Assembly: GCA_002331185.1 (NCBI GenBank)
Contig: DCYW01000011.1
Coordinates: 1 to 30,649, forward strand
Origin: Patescibacteria group bacterium UBA2100
GTDB taxonomy: Bacteria; Patescibacteriota; Minisyncoccia; Phycocordibacterales; UBA2100
Direction: 5' to 3'
DNA: 30,649 nt
The notes under the pieces are model-generated. The model was not told the origin of the DNA. It saw only the letters and a list, made by a program, of their open reading frames with translations, and ran no database searches. The translations under genes and the position numbers were made by a program. This document shows positions 21,527-30,648 of the stretch, in pieces (position 1 is the stretch's first letter; each line of letters opens with the position of its first letter).

Positions 21527-23704
21527 ATGAAGCTTGTGATTGTTGAATCTCCCGCAAAAGCGAAAACTATCGAGAAATATCTCGGCAAGGGCTTTACCGT
21601 ACGTGCCAGTGTTGGGCACGTACGCGATTTACCTAAGAACAACAAGAAAGCTATTGATATAGAAAAAGGATTTGTACCAAACTACGAAATTGTTGCAAAG
21701 AAGCTCGATATTATTTCAGAACTCACAAAATTTTCAAAAAAGGCTGATGAAGTAATCCTCGCAACTGACCCTGACCGAGAAGGAGAAGCAATTGCTTGGC
21801 ACCTCAAAGAAGTACTTGGGTTAAAGAGACCTAAGCGAATTGTATTTAATGAGATTACAAAAGAAGCGGTACAAGCAGCATTAAAAAGTCCACGGTTTAT
21901 TGACGAAAACCTGCGCGAAGCACAAGAAGCTCGCCGTATTCTTGATCGCCTTGTAGGATATGACCTTTCTGGACTTATATGGAAGAAAGTGCGCTACGGA
22001 CTCTCAGCTGGACGCGTACAGTCTCCTGCGCTTCGTATTCTTATGGAACGTGAGCGAGAAATTCGCGCATTCATTCCTGAGAAGTTTTGGGTGATTGCTG
22101 CACATACTACATCTACCGCAAATGAACCAATTGAATTTACCTGTTCAGAAGAGCCAAAAACAGAAAGTGATGCCAACACTATTGTAGAAAATGCGAAAAC
22201 GCATGATTGGCACGTAGCAAGTGTAAAGGAAACAGTTGCAAAGCGAGTTCCTAAAGCTCCGTTTACAACATCGACAATGCAACAAACTGCGAGTTCTCGT
22301 TTAGGGTACGCACCTTCACGAACTATGGGTGTTGCACAAAAACTGTATGAAGCTGGACTAATCACATACATGCGTACCGATAGTACACATCTTTCAGAAC
22401 AGGCACTAAGTAGTATTGGGAAAGTTATTGAAAGTGAATACGATAAAGATCATGCTGAAATTCGACAATACAAAACAAAATCAAAGTCCGCTCAAGAAGC
22501 TCATGAGGCTATTCGTCCTACTGATGTAAATAAAATGGCGGCAGGAAGAAACGAGGAACAAAAGAGATTGTACTCACTTATTTGGGCTCGAACTGTTTCT
22601 AGTCAGATGATTGATGCGGAAATTGTACGCACAAAAATTACCGCGTCTGTTGCTCATGACAGTGTTCCCGATTTCACTGTAACTGGCTCACGTGTAGTAA
22701 AAAATGGATGGCTTCTTGCTGATCCCTCAGCACGTGGTGAAGATGTAGAATTGCCGAAAGTTTCAGAAGGTAAAGCTCTTGCCGTTCAGTCTGTTACCAC
22801 TGAAGGAAAAGAAACACAACCACCTCCCCGCTACACTGAGGCGCGGCTCATTAAAGAGCTTGAGAAACGAGGTATTGGACGGCCAAGTACGTACGCTGCA
22901 ATTATGCGAACTCTTTCTGATCGTGGGTACGTAGTAAAAGAAGCTCGCGCTTTAATACCAACAGATACTGGGGACGTAGTAAGTAGCTTCCTTGAAGAAC
23001 ACTTCGCACAGTATGTAAGCGACACCTTCACTGCAGAGATGGAAGACGAACTCGACGACATTGCAGAAGGAAAACGTGAGTATGTTAAGACGCTTAAAGA
23101 CTTCTATACTCCTTTTTTAAAGGAGGTTACCTCAAAGGAAGATATACCCAAACTTACCAATCTAGGGCCAGTTCCTAAAGAATTTAAATGCCCTGAATGT
23201 GATGGTGAAATGGTATTTAAACTTTCAAAGAATGGAAAATTTATGAGCTGTGCTACATTTCCAGATTGTAGTGGTGCACGTAAAGAAGATGGCAATATAA
23301 TTGAGCCTCCAAAAGATATTGGCGAAAAATGTCCAAAGTGTGGAGAACCATCATCACGAAGCAAACAAGAGCCAGGAAAATTGATAATGCGCGAAGGGAG
23401 GTTTGGAATGTTTATTTCATGCCATCGCTACCCTAAGTGTAAATACATCAAGCAAGACAACACCCTCAACTCGACCGGAGTAAAATGTACAGATTGTAAA
23501 GATGGAGAACTCATAGAGCGCCATGGACGATTCGGGGCATTCTATAGTTGTTCGAATTATCCGGACTGCAAGATTGCTATAAAAGCAAAACCGACTGGAA
23601 ACCTTTGTCCACTGTGTAAGGGACTTATGATGGAAGGGACAAAAACGATACCAGAGAGATGCTCAGACAAATCCTGTCCGAATCACAATCCGCATAAATT
23701 ATAA
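21527..23704 (+). CDS. topA: DNA topoisomerase I
   Basis: A type IA topoisomerase that relaxes negative supercoils, 725 residues. The TOPRIM domain begins VIVESPAKAKTIEKYLG (E7) and contains ATDPDREGEAIAWHL; the catalytic Tyr is Y281 in GLITYMRTDSTHLS; SAGRVQSPALR and IGRPSTYAAIM are conserved. From about residue 565 there are four C4 zinc-finger units (beginning CPECDG, CPKCGE, CTDCKD and CPLCKG); the last is less regular. The ATG at 21527 has no strong ribosome site; a TATAAG box about 20 nt upstream is the best promoter guess. No intrinsic terminator is visible in the 125 bp after the stop, so read-through into the next gene is possible. Confidence 0.97.
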   Translation: MKLVIVESPAKAKTIEKYLGKGFTVRASVGHVRDLPKNNKKAIDIEKGFVPNYEIVAKKLDIISELTKFSKKADEVILATDPDREGEAIAWHLKEVLGLKRPKRIVFNEITKEAVQAALKSPRFIDENLREAQEARRILDRLVGYDLSGLIWKKVRYGLSAGRVQSPALRILMEREREIRAFIPEKFWVIAAHTTSTANEPIEFTCSEEPKTESDANTIVENAKTHDWHVASVKETVAKRVPKAPFTTSTMQQTASSRLGYAPSRTMGVAQKLYEAGLITYMRTDSTHLSEQALSSIGKVIESEYDKDHAEIRQYKTKSKSAQEAHEAIRPTDVNKMAAGRNEEQKRLYSLIWARTVSSQMIDAEIVRTKITASVAHDSVPDFTVTGSRVVKNGWLLADPSARGEDVELPKVSEGKALAVQSVTTEGKETQPPPRYTEARLIKELEKRGIGRPSTYAAIMRTLSDRGYVVKEARALIPTDTGDVVSSFLEEHFAQYVSDTFTAEMEDELDDIAEGKREYVKTLKDFYTPFLKEVTSKEDIPKLTNLGPVPKEFKCPECDGEMVFKLSKNGKFMSCATFPDCSGARKEDGNIIEPPKDIGEKCPKCGEPSSRSKQEPGKLIMREGRFGMFISCHRYPKCKYIKQDNTLNSTGVKCTDCKDGELIERHGRFGAFYSCSNYPDCKIAIKAKPTGNLCPLCKGLMMEGTKTIPERCSDKSCPNHNPHKL

Positions 23705-23829
23705 CGGGGTAAAAAGCAACATGCAGCGCCCTATACCTACATGGCGAGCATTTGTCTGACAGAGAGAATAGAACTCCCAGAATACAGACCCATTGCTCTA
23801 AAAACGGCCGAGCTGTAGTATGATGAAGT

Positions 23830-24720
23830 ATGAAAAAAGAAGTGCCCAACATCATACTGATTGGCTCCGGTGTCACTGGCGCAGCGACTGGTACTGTTTT
23901 TGTAGAAACTGGATATACCGTATCTTTCTTTGATACTAACCCTGACGTAGTATCTGCATTACGCAGTAATGGGTATAAAGCATTTGAAATAACTGATTTA
24001 CACACAGCGCAATCAGAGCTAGAGTACGTTTTTATTTGTGTACCTACACCCACACAAAAATCTACTGTGCAGATTGATACAGTACTTCACGCTATTGAGA
24101 GTATAGCTCCTATGCTTACAAAGCGTACGCCTGGTGACACACCTATTATTCTAGCGATTCGTAGCACAGTCCCAGTTGGTACACATCAAATATGTGCAAA
24201 GAAAATACAAGAAATGCGCCCTGATCTGAAGCTGAATATAGATGTGGCCATCTGTTCAAATCCAGAGTATTTACGAGAGAAAAAAGCACTAGCAGATGCC
24301 CGAAATCCGCGCGCAATTATGATAGGAACTACAGATGATACAGTGGCACGGTTGATGGAAAAAATATACAAACCAATAACAACAGCAATTTATTGTATGT
24401 CTCCGGAAGAAGCGGAAATGCATAAATACATTCATAACTTATATAATGCCTGTAAAATATCATTCTTTAATGAGATGCGCAGTGTATGTACAGAGAATAA
24501 TATCGATCCAGAGCGACTTTTTTCTCTTGCAGCCTATACGGCGGAAGCAAGCTGGAACCCCCAATATGGAATACAAAATTATGGACCCTTTAGTGGTGCG
24601 TGCTTACCAAAAGATGTACAAGGTTTTCTTTCATGGGCGAATACTAAGAATTCAAAAATGCCGTTACTTGAAGCAATTATCCAAGTGAACAAAAGAGTAG
24701 GGGGTGCTGATTTTAAATAA
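23830..24720 (+). CDS. UDP-glucose/GDP-mannose dehydrogenase lacking the C-terminal domain
   Basis: An NAD-dependent sugar-nucleotide dehydrogenase family member that would oxidise a UDP-hexose to a uronate. Residues 7-20 hold the dinucleotide fold IILIGSGVTGAATG; the middle domain shows VFICVPTPT, RSTVPVGT, SNPEYLREK, NLYNACKISFFNE (K209) and the catalytic Cys in GACLPKD (C258). The protein stops at 296 residues just after PLLEAIIQVNKR, where family members continue about 130 residues with the nucleotide-sugar-binding domain. The next gene starts its stop codon at the adjacent base, so no remnant exists. A TATGAT box lies 5 nt before the ATG. Either a partner supplies the domain or the substrate is different. 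Confidence 0.85.
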   Translation: MKKEVPNIILIGSGVTGAATGTVFVETGYTVSFFDTNPDVVSALRSNGYKAFEITDLHTAQSELEYVFICVPTPTQKSTVQIDTVLHAIESIAPMLTKRTPGDTPIILAIRSTVPVGTHQICAKKIQEMRPDLKLNIDVAICSNPEYLREKKALADARNPRAIMIGTTDDTVARLMEKIYKPITTAIYCMSPEEAEMHKYIHNLYNACKISFFNEMRSVCTENNIDPERLFSLAAYTAEASWNPQYGIQNYGPFSGACLPKDVQGFLSWANTKNSKMPLLEAIIQVNKRVGGADFK

Positions 24721-25272
24721 TTATTTCTGAGTAAATTCAGGTTTCCTGAGCACTGTTGCCACATCATTAAAAAACTGCACATGGAGATAATCGAGAGGAG
24801 ACAGCTTCCACTGTGAATTGAATGACTCAAACGAATCTTTCCACATCTCACCGTATGTATACATCATTAACAGTGCCTTAATAAAAGTTGCATGTGTAAC
24901 AACCAAAATGACTTTCTCTTCTCGATTTTGTACCATACTACTTACCAACAACAATCGTTCATTCAAACTCGTTAGTGTCTCCCATTCTATCTCTCCTTTT
25001 TTTAACGTCACTGTTCGCTCGTTCAAGAAAGATACTTCCTCTCGTGACACGCGCAATATAGTATTCATCGTCCACGCAGTTTGTTTTGCTCGGCGTAATG
25101 AACTGCTCAATAATACCTCACCACATAATGTTTTTATCTCCCGCGCTGCATTAAGAGATTGAGCGAAACCACCTAGTGTTATACCAGTATTCTTTTTAGG
25201 GATCATATTCTTTCTTGCTGCAAATGTTTCAGCGTGACGAATAAAATACACATCAGTTATTTCGTCAGTCAT
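24721..25272 (-). CDS. Histidine phosphatase superfamily protein
   Basis: A second histidine phosphatase, about 183 residues. The nucleophile motif is VYFIRHAETFAARK, followed by NTGITLGGFAQS and the helix LLSSSLRRAKQTAW; the second catalytic His is in LVVTHATFIKAL. The family includes phosphoglycerate mutases and sugar phosphatases, and motifs do not decide which. ATG at 25272 (MTDEITDVYF) is preferred; a GTG at 25290 also lies in frame. Its stop abuts the stop of the convergent dehydrogenase gene. The nearby glycosyltransferases make a sugar-phosphate substrate possible, but this is inference. Confidence 0.82.
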   Translation of the reverse strand: MTDEITDVYFIRHAETFAARKNMIPKKNTGITLGGFAQSLNAAREIKTLCGEVLLSSSLRRAKQTAWTMNTILRVSREEVSFLNERTVTLKKGEIEWETLTSLNERLLLVSSMVQNREEKVILVVTHATFIKALLMMYTYGEMWKDSFESFNSQWKLSPLDYLHVQFFNDVATVLRKPEFTQK

Positions 25273-25345
25273 CTTCCCATAATGCAACACAAATTTGTTT
25301 GTAGCAAGAGGGTATTACTGCTAATATGGCTTCACTAGTTGGTAT

Positions 25346-26527
25346 ATGCGTATATTTTTCTTTGTGGACTATTGGCCACTGCCTCATGGGGGTATGGAGA
25401 CACATGCGCACGAATATATTACGCATATCCGAAAAAACACCGAGCATGAACTAGAAATTATTGGATTTTCGGATACTGCTCCTCTTCCCACAATCCAAAA
25501 AAATACCGACCCAAAACTCACTGTTCTTCCAAAGAAATCAATCCACTCACCAGAGATACTGGTTCGTATACTAAAAAATAAAAGGATAGTAAACGATGAT
25601 GTTTTGTTCTTTAATAGCTTATACTGGATAGAAACATTTGAATTGCTCGCAAGAAACTTTCCAAAAAATAATATTTTGTTGCGTTCAGGGGGTAACGATA
25701 TACTCCAGTCACATATACTAAGAAAAGGTAAGGCGTTAAAAACGCGTAGAAAATACACTGTCCGTACTATAAATAAATATGTATCTTCTCTTATCATAAA
25801 TAGTGAGTACTCTCGCAGATGCTTTCGCACTATCGGCATTAACGAGTCAAAATTTCATATCGCCCAAGGAGGAGTCGATGTGGATAGATTTAAACCTGCA
25901 GTAGATATCAAAAGTGTACAAAAATTACGTGCAACGTTTGGATTATTGAAAGATGAGCTTGTACTTTTAACTGTGTGTCGGCTCGTTCCTTTCAAAGGTG
26001 TCGATAATTTACTTACTGCCCGGTCACTTCTTGATAAAGAGGAGCAATATATGCACATGATTGTTGGCAATGGACCTGAGTTAGAAAAATTGAAAAACCT
26101 TGCTCAAAAACTTGGACTTGAAAAGCGAACGATTTTCGTTGGAGATGTAGATGTTGCACAGGTGCATAAACTATACCAGCTGGCGGATGTATATGCGCAT
26201 ACTCCAATACGAAGTCGAATGTCTGAACCAGGTGGTTCATACATACACACTGAAACAATGGGGCGCAGCTTCTGTGAGGCCAGTTCCACCGGTGTTCCCA
26301 TTATTACCACTACTGTTGGTGGTGTGCCTGAAATAGTAACCCATAAGAAAAATGGACTGCTTGTTGCTCCCAAGGATCATACTGGCATCGCCACAGCTCT
26401 ACGCACTTTGGCGCGATCACAAACAATGAGGGATGCCATGAGCAAAAATGGGCTACTGCGACGAGAAAAATTTTCGTGGACTACTTTGTTTACTCAATAT
26501 GAAAAAATAATGGATGTATACCTATGA
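25346..26527 (+). CDS. GT4-type glycosyltransferase
   Basis: A GT-B fold retaining glycosyltransferase, 393 residues. The N-terminal acceptor domain begins MRIFFFVDYWPLPHGGMETHAHEYI with the usual Gly-Gly loop. The C-terminal domain shows LLTVCRLVPFKGVDNLLTA, MHMIVGNGPELEKLKNLA, TIFVGDV, and the EX7E motif ETMGRSFCE followed by GVPIITTTVGGVPEIV. No membrane segment is seen; such enzymes act at the inner face of the membrane, adding a sugar to lipid carriers or glycolipids. Its stop overlaps the ATG of the next glycosyltransferase (ATGA). A TAATAT box 18 nt before the ATG may be its promoter. Confidence 0.93.
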   Translation: MRIFFFVDYWPLPHGGMETHAHEYITHIRKNTEHELEIIGFSDTAPLPTIQKNTDPKLTVLPKKSIHSPEILVRILKNKRIVNDDVLFFNSLYWIETFELLARNFPKNNILLRSGGNDILQSHILRKGKALKTRRKYTVRTINKYVSSLIINSEYSRRCFRTIGINESKFHIAQGGVDVDRFKPAVDIKSVQKLRATFGLLKDELVLLTVCRLVPFKGVDNLLTARSLLDKEEQYMHMIVGNGPELEKLKNLAQKLGLEKRTIFVGDVDVAQVHKLYQLADVYAHTPIRSRMSEPGGSYIHTETMGRSFCEASSTGVPIITTTVGGVPEIVTHKKNGLLVAPKDHTGIATALRTLARSQTMRDAMSKNGLLRREKFSWTTLFTQYEKIMDVYL

Positions 26528-27750
26528 AAATAGCAATAATCGCTGGGCGCGATCCAAAAATTCATACTGATACTGATGGTGGGTCAGTATATCTTGAGTA
26601 CCTACAATCTAAACTGCAGGATAAATCTCATGACGTAACAACCTATATTCCTCAGGGGGTAAAAGGAGGTATCGTATCCTCGCAGCACTCTTACAAACAA
26701 AAACTGAATAAAAATAACTCAAACCAAACTATTTATTTTCCTCTTTCTATACAGCATCAAAATCGCGGAATCATTTCGCAAGAGGACTATTTTTATAGGC
26801 GGATAGATATATCAAAAGCCTGTGTCGACTACTTTTCAGATAAAAAATTATTCGACTATGATGCTGTATTTATTTTACATTGTGCTAATGCATTTGGAAT
26901 CACCGAGAAAGATTTACTACCATTTGAGCGTACAGTGCTATTTCCGATGATGACCACTATGCATTATAAAAAATTTACCACAGTCCCAAGTGAGTATGAG
27001 CAACTCGAGCGGGCGACACTTAGCAAAATGCAACATATCTCTACACCTTCGGACGAAGAAGCTGATGTCCTTCTAAATTTTTTTTCACTAGAACCATCAC
27101 GAGTGTTTAAAACAAATCGTGGCTTTTCTGTAGATGACTTCCCCTTCCATCAACATACGCGTTCAGGTGCATTAAAAGAAATCAAGATACTTTCGGCAAA
27201 TGGAATACGTCCCCAAAAGAATCATCTGTTTTTTGTAGATTTAACTGCCTCGTTGCTCTCGGCCGGTATAACACCACGAATACTGCTTACTGGAAACAAT
27301 GGAAGAAGTCACAATCCAACATATAATAATTACACGAAACAATTCTGGAACTATGCAAGAGAAAAAGGAGTGCAAGACTACATCACAGCCTACGACGTTA
27401 TACCGCGAGCTCAATTGGTCAGACTACTGGTGGAAGCTGATATTGCATTATACCCTTCAACCTCAGAGACATTTGGAAAATCTGCCCTCGAAAGTGCTGC
27501 TTCAGGACTACCGACTATCGTTTTTGATGATATCCCGGCATTTACAGAGTTCATCACTCATAATGAAACAGGGATAATAACACAGCGCAGTATTGAAGCC
27601 TGCACGAGGGTAATTATAGATCTTTGTCTAGATGATATATCTCGCTATCAGTACATAAGTGAGCAAGGAAAAACACTACGCAATCGTTTTAACTGGAACA
27701 CAATTTTTGCATCGTTCTTTGAACAACTTAAATTACGCGGTATTATTTAA
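26524..27750 (+). CDS. GT4-type glycosyltransferase (second of pair)
   Basis: A second GT-B glycosyltransferase, 408 residues. N-terminal MKIAIIAGRDPKI and a Gly-Gly loop (TDGGSVYLEYL) mark the acceptor domain; the donor domain contains KILSANGIRPQKNHLFFVD, IALYPSTSETFG, the EX7E motif ETFGKSALE, and GLPTIVFDDIPAF. It is less close to the common RfaB-type pattern than its upstream neighbour. The 4-bp overlap with the upstream gene indicates coupled translation. With the dehydrogenase nearby, the pair likely builds a surface glycan containing a uronic acid or related sugar (inference). Confidence 0.9.
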   Translation: MKIAIIAGRDPKIHTDTDGGSVYLEYLQSKLQDKSHDVTTYIPQGVKGGIVSSQHSYKQKLNKNNSNQTIYFPLSIQHQNRGIISQEDYFYRRIDISKACVDYFSDKKLFDYDAVFILHCANAFGITEKDLLPFERTVLFPMMTTMHYKKFTTVPSEYEQLERATLSKMQHISTPSDEEADVLLNFFSLEPSRVFKTNRGFSVDDFPFHQHTRSGALKEIKILSANGIRPQKNHLFFVDLTASLLSAGITPRILLTGNNGRSHNPTYNNYTKQFWNYAREKGVQDYITAYDVIPRAQLVRLLVEADIALYPSTSETFGKSALESAASGLPTIVFDDIPAFTEFITHNETGIITQRSIEACTRVIIDLCLDDISRYQYISEQGKTLRNRFNWNTIFASFFEQLKLRGII

Positions 27751-27753
27751 ATA

Positions 27754-29352
27754 ATGTACACGTTTACAGACGAAGCAAAAAAAGCGGCGGTGACACCAAC
27801 CAAGCTACAGTTAGAAGAGTTGTTGGTTTTGGTAAATTCAAATAGGAAAAGTGATATTGAACTTATCACGCGAGGATATGAATTTTCTAAAAAAGCACAC
27901 GCAGGACAAAAGCGATATTCTGGAAAGCCTTATTTTCATCACCCGTTTGAAACGGCAAAATACTTAGCTGCACTTCAGATGCCAGCATCTATGATCGTAG
28001 CAGGTATGCTTCATGATACTGTTGAAGATGCAGATGTTGAACCACAAACTATCGCTGATATTTTTGGAGAAGATATAGCAGAAATGGTTGAAGGTGTAAC
28101 AAAACTGGGTACAGTACGATATCATGGAATGCAAAGACATACTGAAAGTCTAAGAAAACTTTTTGCTGCAACATCTCGTGACATTCGCGTAATGGTAGTG
28201 AAGCTCATGGATCGGCTACATAATGCACGCACCTTGCAATTTGTTCCCGCACATAAGCGAGGACGCATTGCCCTTGAAACACTTGAAATTTATGCGCCGA
28301 TTGCCGACCGACTTGGTATGGGTGTTATTAAACGTGAACTTGAAGATGCAGTTTTTCCGCATGCATTTCCAAAGGAATACAAAAAGTCGACTAAGATTTT
28401 TAAAGACGTAGGAGGAGAAGATATTAAGCGTCTCGATCGTATACAAAATAATGTTCGCAAAAAATTGGCTGAATACGGAATAAAAAAATTTCGGACAGAA
28501 TCTCGAATTAAGGGACTCTACAGTTTCTATAGAAAACTAGAGAGAAAGGATTCGGACGTAACAAAAATATTTGATATATGGGCGCTCCGAATTATCGTTC
28601 CTACTGTTACAGATTGTTATACAGTACTTGGAATTGTCCACGGCGAATGGAGACCTTTTCCAGGACGTATGAAAGATTATATTGCCTTTCCGAAACCAAA
28701 TGGCTATAAGGGAATACACACCACCATTCATATAAACGATGGAAGTGTTATTGAGATTCAAATAAGAACCGAAGAAATGCATAGAGAGGCTCAATTTGGT
28801 GTTGCATCCCATTTTGTGTATAAGGACAGCAAGAGCTCAACGAAAATCGATAATAATGCAGCATTGAACTGGATACGGCAATTTATACCAGTACGTCTCT
28901 GGGTAGAAGGACAAGACAAATCTCCTTCAAAAAAAGCAGTCCATACATACACCGACGCTGCCACACCCGCATGGCTTAAAAGTATGGCAGATGCACAAAA
29001 AATAGATGGAGAAAATCCACGATCATTCTTACAAAATATAAAGAATGATTTTTTCAGTCACCGAGTATTTGTCTTTACTCCTCGAGGTGATGTAATCGAC
29101 CTCCCTATCGACTCAAGCCCTATTGATTTTGCGTATGCCATTCATTCTGAAATCGGCAATAAAATGTCAGGCGCAAAAGTAAATGGGAAAATGGCAGCGT
29201 TAAGTTCATCACTAAAGAATGGTGATATTGTTGAAATTGCAACAAGCGAAAAATCACACCCGAACCAGAAATGGATTGGTCTTACAAAAACAACACTTGC
29301 GAAACGTCATATCAGGGCCTACTTACAACGCGTCAAAGAGATGAGCACTTAA
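27754..29352 (+). CDS. rel: RelA/SpoT-family (p)ppGpp synthetase/hydrolase, short form
   Basis: This cytoplasmic enzyme makes and degrades the alarmone (p)ppGpp. The HD hydrolase domain is intact (YFHHPFETA, MLHDTVEDA with H87-D88 and E91-D92). The synthetase domain shows RIKGLYSFYRKLERKD, FDIWALRI, GRMKDYIAFPKPNGYKGIHT and IEIQIRTEEMHREAQFGVASH. A TGS domain follows (HRVFVFTPRGDVIDLP to about residue 515). At 532 residues the protein ends after TGS and lacks the usual zinc-finger and ACT domains that sense the ribosome. ATG begins 3 bp after the upstream glycosyltransferase stop. The stop overlaps the stop of convergent parB within TTAA. Confidence 0.95.
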   Translation: MYTFTDEAKKAAVTPTKLQLEELLVLVNSNRKSDIELITRGYEFSKKAHAGQKRYSGKPYFHHPFETAKYLAALQMPASMIVAGMLHDTVEDADVEPQTIADIFGEDIAEMVEGVTKLGTVRYHGMQRHTESLRKLFAATSRDIRVMVVKLMDRLHNARTLQFVPAHKRGRIALETLEIYAPIADRLGMGVIKRELEDAVFPHAFPKEYKKSTKIFKDVGGEDIKRLDRIQNNVRKKLAEYGIKKFRTESRIKGLYSFYRKLERKDSDVTKIFDIWALRIIVPTVTDCYTVLGIVHGEWRPFPGRMKDYIAFPKPNGYKGIHTTIHINDGSVIEIQIRTEEMHREAQFGVASHFVYKDSKSSTKIDNNAALNWIRQFIPVRLWVEGQDKSPSKKAVHTYTDAATPAWLKSMADAQKIDGENPRSFLQNIKNDFFSHRVFVFTPRGDVIDLPIDSSPIDFAYAIHSEIGNKMSGAKVNGKMAALSSSLKNGDIVEIATSEKSHPNQKWIGLTKTTLAKRHIRAYLQRVKEMST

Positions 29353-30440
29353 ACTGAAAAGTTGCTGATTGAATAAATATCTTCTTCCTCATCTTCTTTT
29401 TTTTCCTGTTCTTGATTCGTGTTTTGTACAACTTCCTCGTTTGTGAGAATCTCGCTCTTTTCTTCCTGTTCATGTATATGAGGATCACAAATCCCATCAT
29501 CTAATGCGTACGATACAAACTCTGACAACGGTGATAACACGCCAGTTTCCTGTGATATCTCTGTTGCGGTGATACTATTCTTTTCTATCCCTGTTTCGGT
29601 AACTACTTCTTGTGGAGCCGTCACACTAATCAACGCAAGAAACTGCTGGACATCTGTTGGTGTGAAAAAATCAATATGCATTTTTCCTCCGTTATCACGT
29701 GTTTCGATTTGAACACGCGTTCCTAGTCGCTCAGTTAATTCTCTTTCCAACTCTGCGAGTTCTGGAGGCAAATCCTGTTTCCGTGCCTTGTCAGTTGCTA
29801 TACTGCGAGCTATGCGTTCTGCTTCGCGTACAGTGAGCTTCTTTTCTTGTATCTCCCTAAAGAGTTCCATTTGTTGTTCTGGTCGCTCACACAACATAAG
29901 GAGTGGACGTGTATGTCCTTCGGTTATTTGTTTATTCACAACCGCTTGTCGAATTTCATCTGAAAGCGCGAGAAGTCGTAGTGAGTTAGAAACGTATTCG
30001 CGACTCCGTCCAACTTTTTTGGCAATCTCCACATGCTTCAAGCTAAATTTTTCTGCCAACTGTTGGAACGCAAGTGCTCTATCAATTGGATTTAGATCTT
30101 CGCGCTGAAGATTTTCGATAATTGCCAATTCAAGTTTTGCCTTGTCTGAATCTTCTGTGCTTCGTATAAGAACAGGTACTTGCGACACTCCTGCCATTTT
30201 AGATGCACGGAGTCGGCGTTCCCCTGCCACTAGCTCGTATTCTACGGAGATGCCTCCATCACCACGTTCTATCTCACGACGCGTTACTACTAATGGTTGT
30301 AGAATACCATATTGACGAATAGATTCAGAAAGACTCTTGAGAGCTTCTTCATCAAACTCTTTTCTTGGCTGGTATGGGTTTGGCTGAATGCGATGTACTT
30401 CAATCCAGAAAACTGAGTTGTTATAAAAATCTGATGCCAT
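29349..30440 (-). CDS. parB: ParB-family chromosome-partitioning protein with acidic C-terminal extension
   Basis: ParB binds parS-type sites and spreads as a CTP-dependent clamp for chromosome segregation. The N-domain shows IQPNPYQPRKEF (18-29), QYGILQPLVV, YELVAGERRLRASKMAG (68-84; the GERRxR CTP-binding patch), and AIIENLQREDLNPIDRA (106-122). The helix-turn-helix region is SLKHVEIAKKVGRSREYVSNSLRLLAL (about 133-159), followed by ITEGHTRPLL. A dimerisation-like segment ends near residue 272. The last roughly 90 residues are an acidic, low-complexity tail (many Glu/Gln/Asn) ending DIYSISNFSV. ParA is not in the window. A TATACT box 7 nt before the ATG suggests leaderless translation. Confidence 0.95.
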   Translation of the reverse strand: MASDFYNNSVFWIEVHRIQPNPYQPRKEFDEEALKSLSESIRQYGILQPLVVTRREIERGDGGISVEYELVAGERRLRASKMAGVSQVPVLIRSTEDSDKAKLELAIIENLQREDLNPIDRALAFQQLAEKFSLKHVEIAKKVGRSREYVSNSLRLLALSDEIRQAVVNKQITEGHTRPLLMLCERPEQQMELFREIQEKKLTVREAERIARSIATDKARKQDLPPELAELERELTERLGTRVQIETRDNGGKMHIDFFTPTDVQQFLALISVTAPQEVVTETGIEKNSITATEISQETGVLSPLSEFVSYALDDGICDPHIHEQEEKSEILTNEEVVQNTNQEQEKKEDEEEDIYSISNFSV

Positions 30441-30447
30441 TCTCGGC

Positions 30448-30456
30448 AGTATACCA
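30448..30456 (-). promoter_or_regulatory. Extended -10 promoter of parB
   Basis: TGGTATACT on the minus strand, hexamer 30448-30453, ends 7 nt before the ATG. No obvious -35. Confidence 0.6.
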
Positions 30457-30566
30457 TAGCTCTAATTTTGACCCCGTGTGTATAAGTGGAAATAAACTAC
30501 ATGAAATACACTTTACTGCATACTGGAAGTTTTTGTCACTCCATGTAGAATAACCAAGCACACTAT

Positions 30567-30648
30567 GCCGGGGTGGTGAAATCGGTAAACACGTGCGACT
30601 CAAAATCGCATGGCGCAAGCCTTGAGGGTTCAAGTCCCTCCTCCGGCA
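30567..30648 (+). tRNA. tRNA-Leu (anticodon CAA)
   Basis: An 82-nt class II tRNA: acceptor GCCGGGG/CTCCGGC with one G-T pair, D-loop containing GGTAAA, anticodon stem TGCGA/TCGCA with loop CTCAAAA (anticodon CAA), a long variable arm (TGGCGCAAGCCTTG), T-arm GAGGG/CCCTC with TTCAAGT, discriminator A at 30648. The window ends 1 nt later, so presence of an encoded CCA is open. A TAGAAT at 30546-30551 may be its -10. Confidence 0.94.

Noticed and set aside
30497..30548. CTACATG...CATGTAG inverted repeat before tRNA-Leu
   Set aside because: Seven-base arms 38 nt apart are expected by chance at this scale and fit no promoter or terminator.
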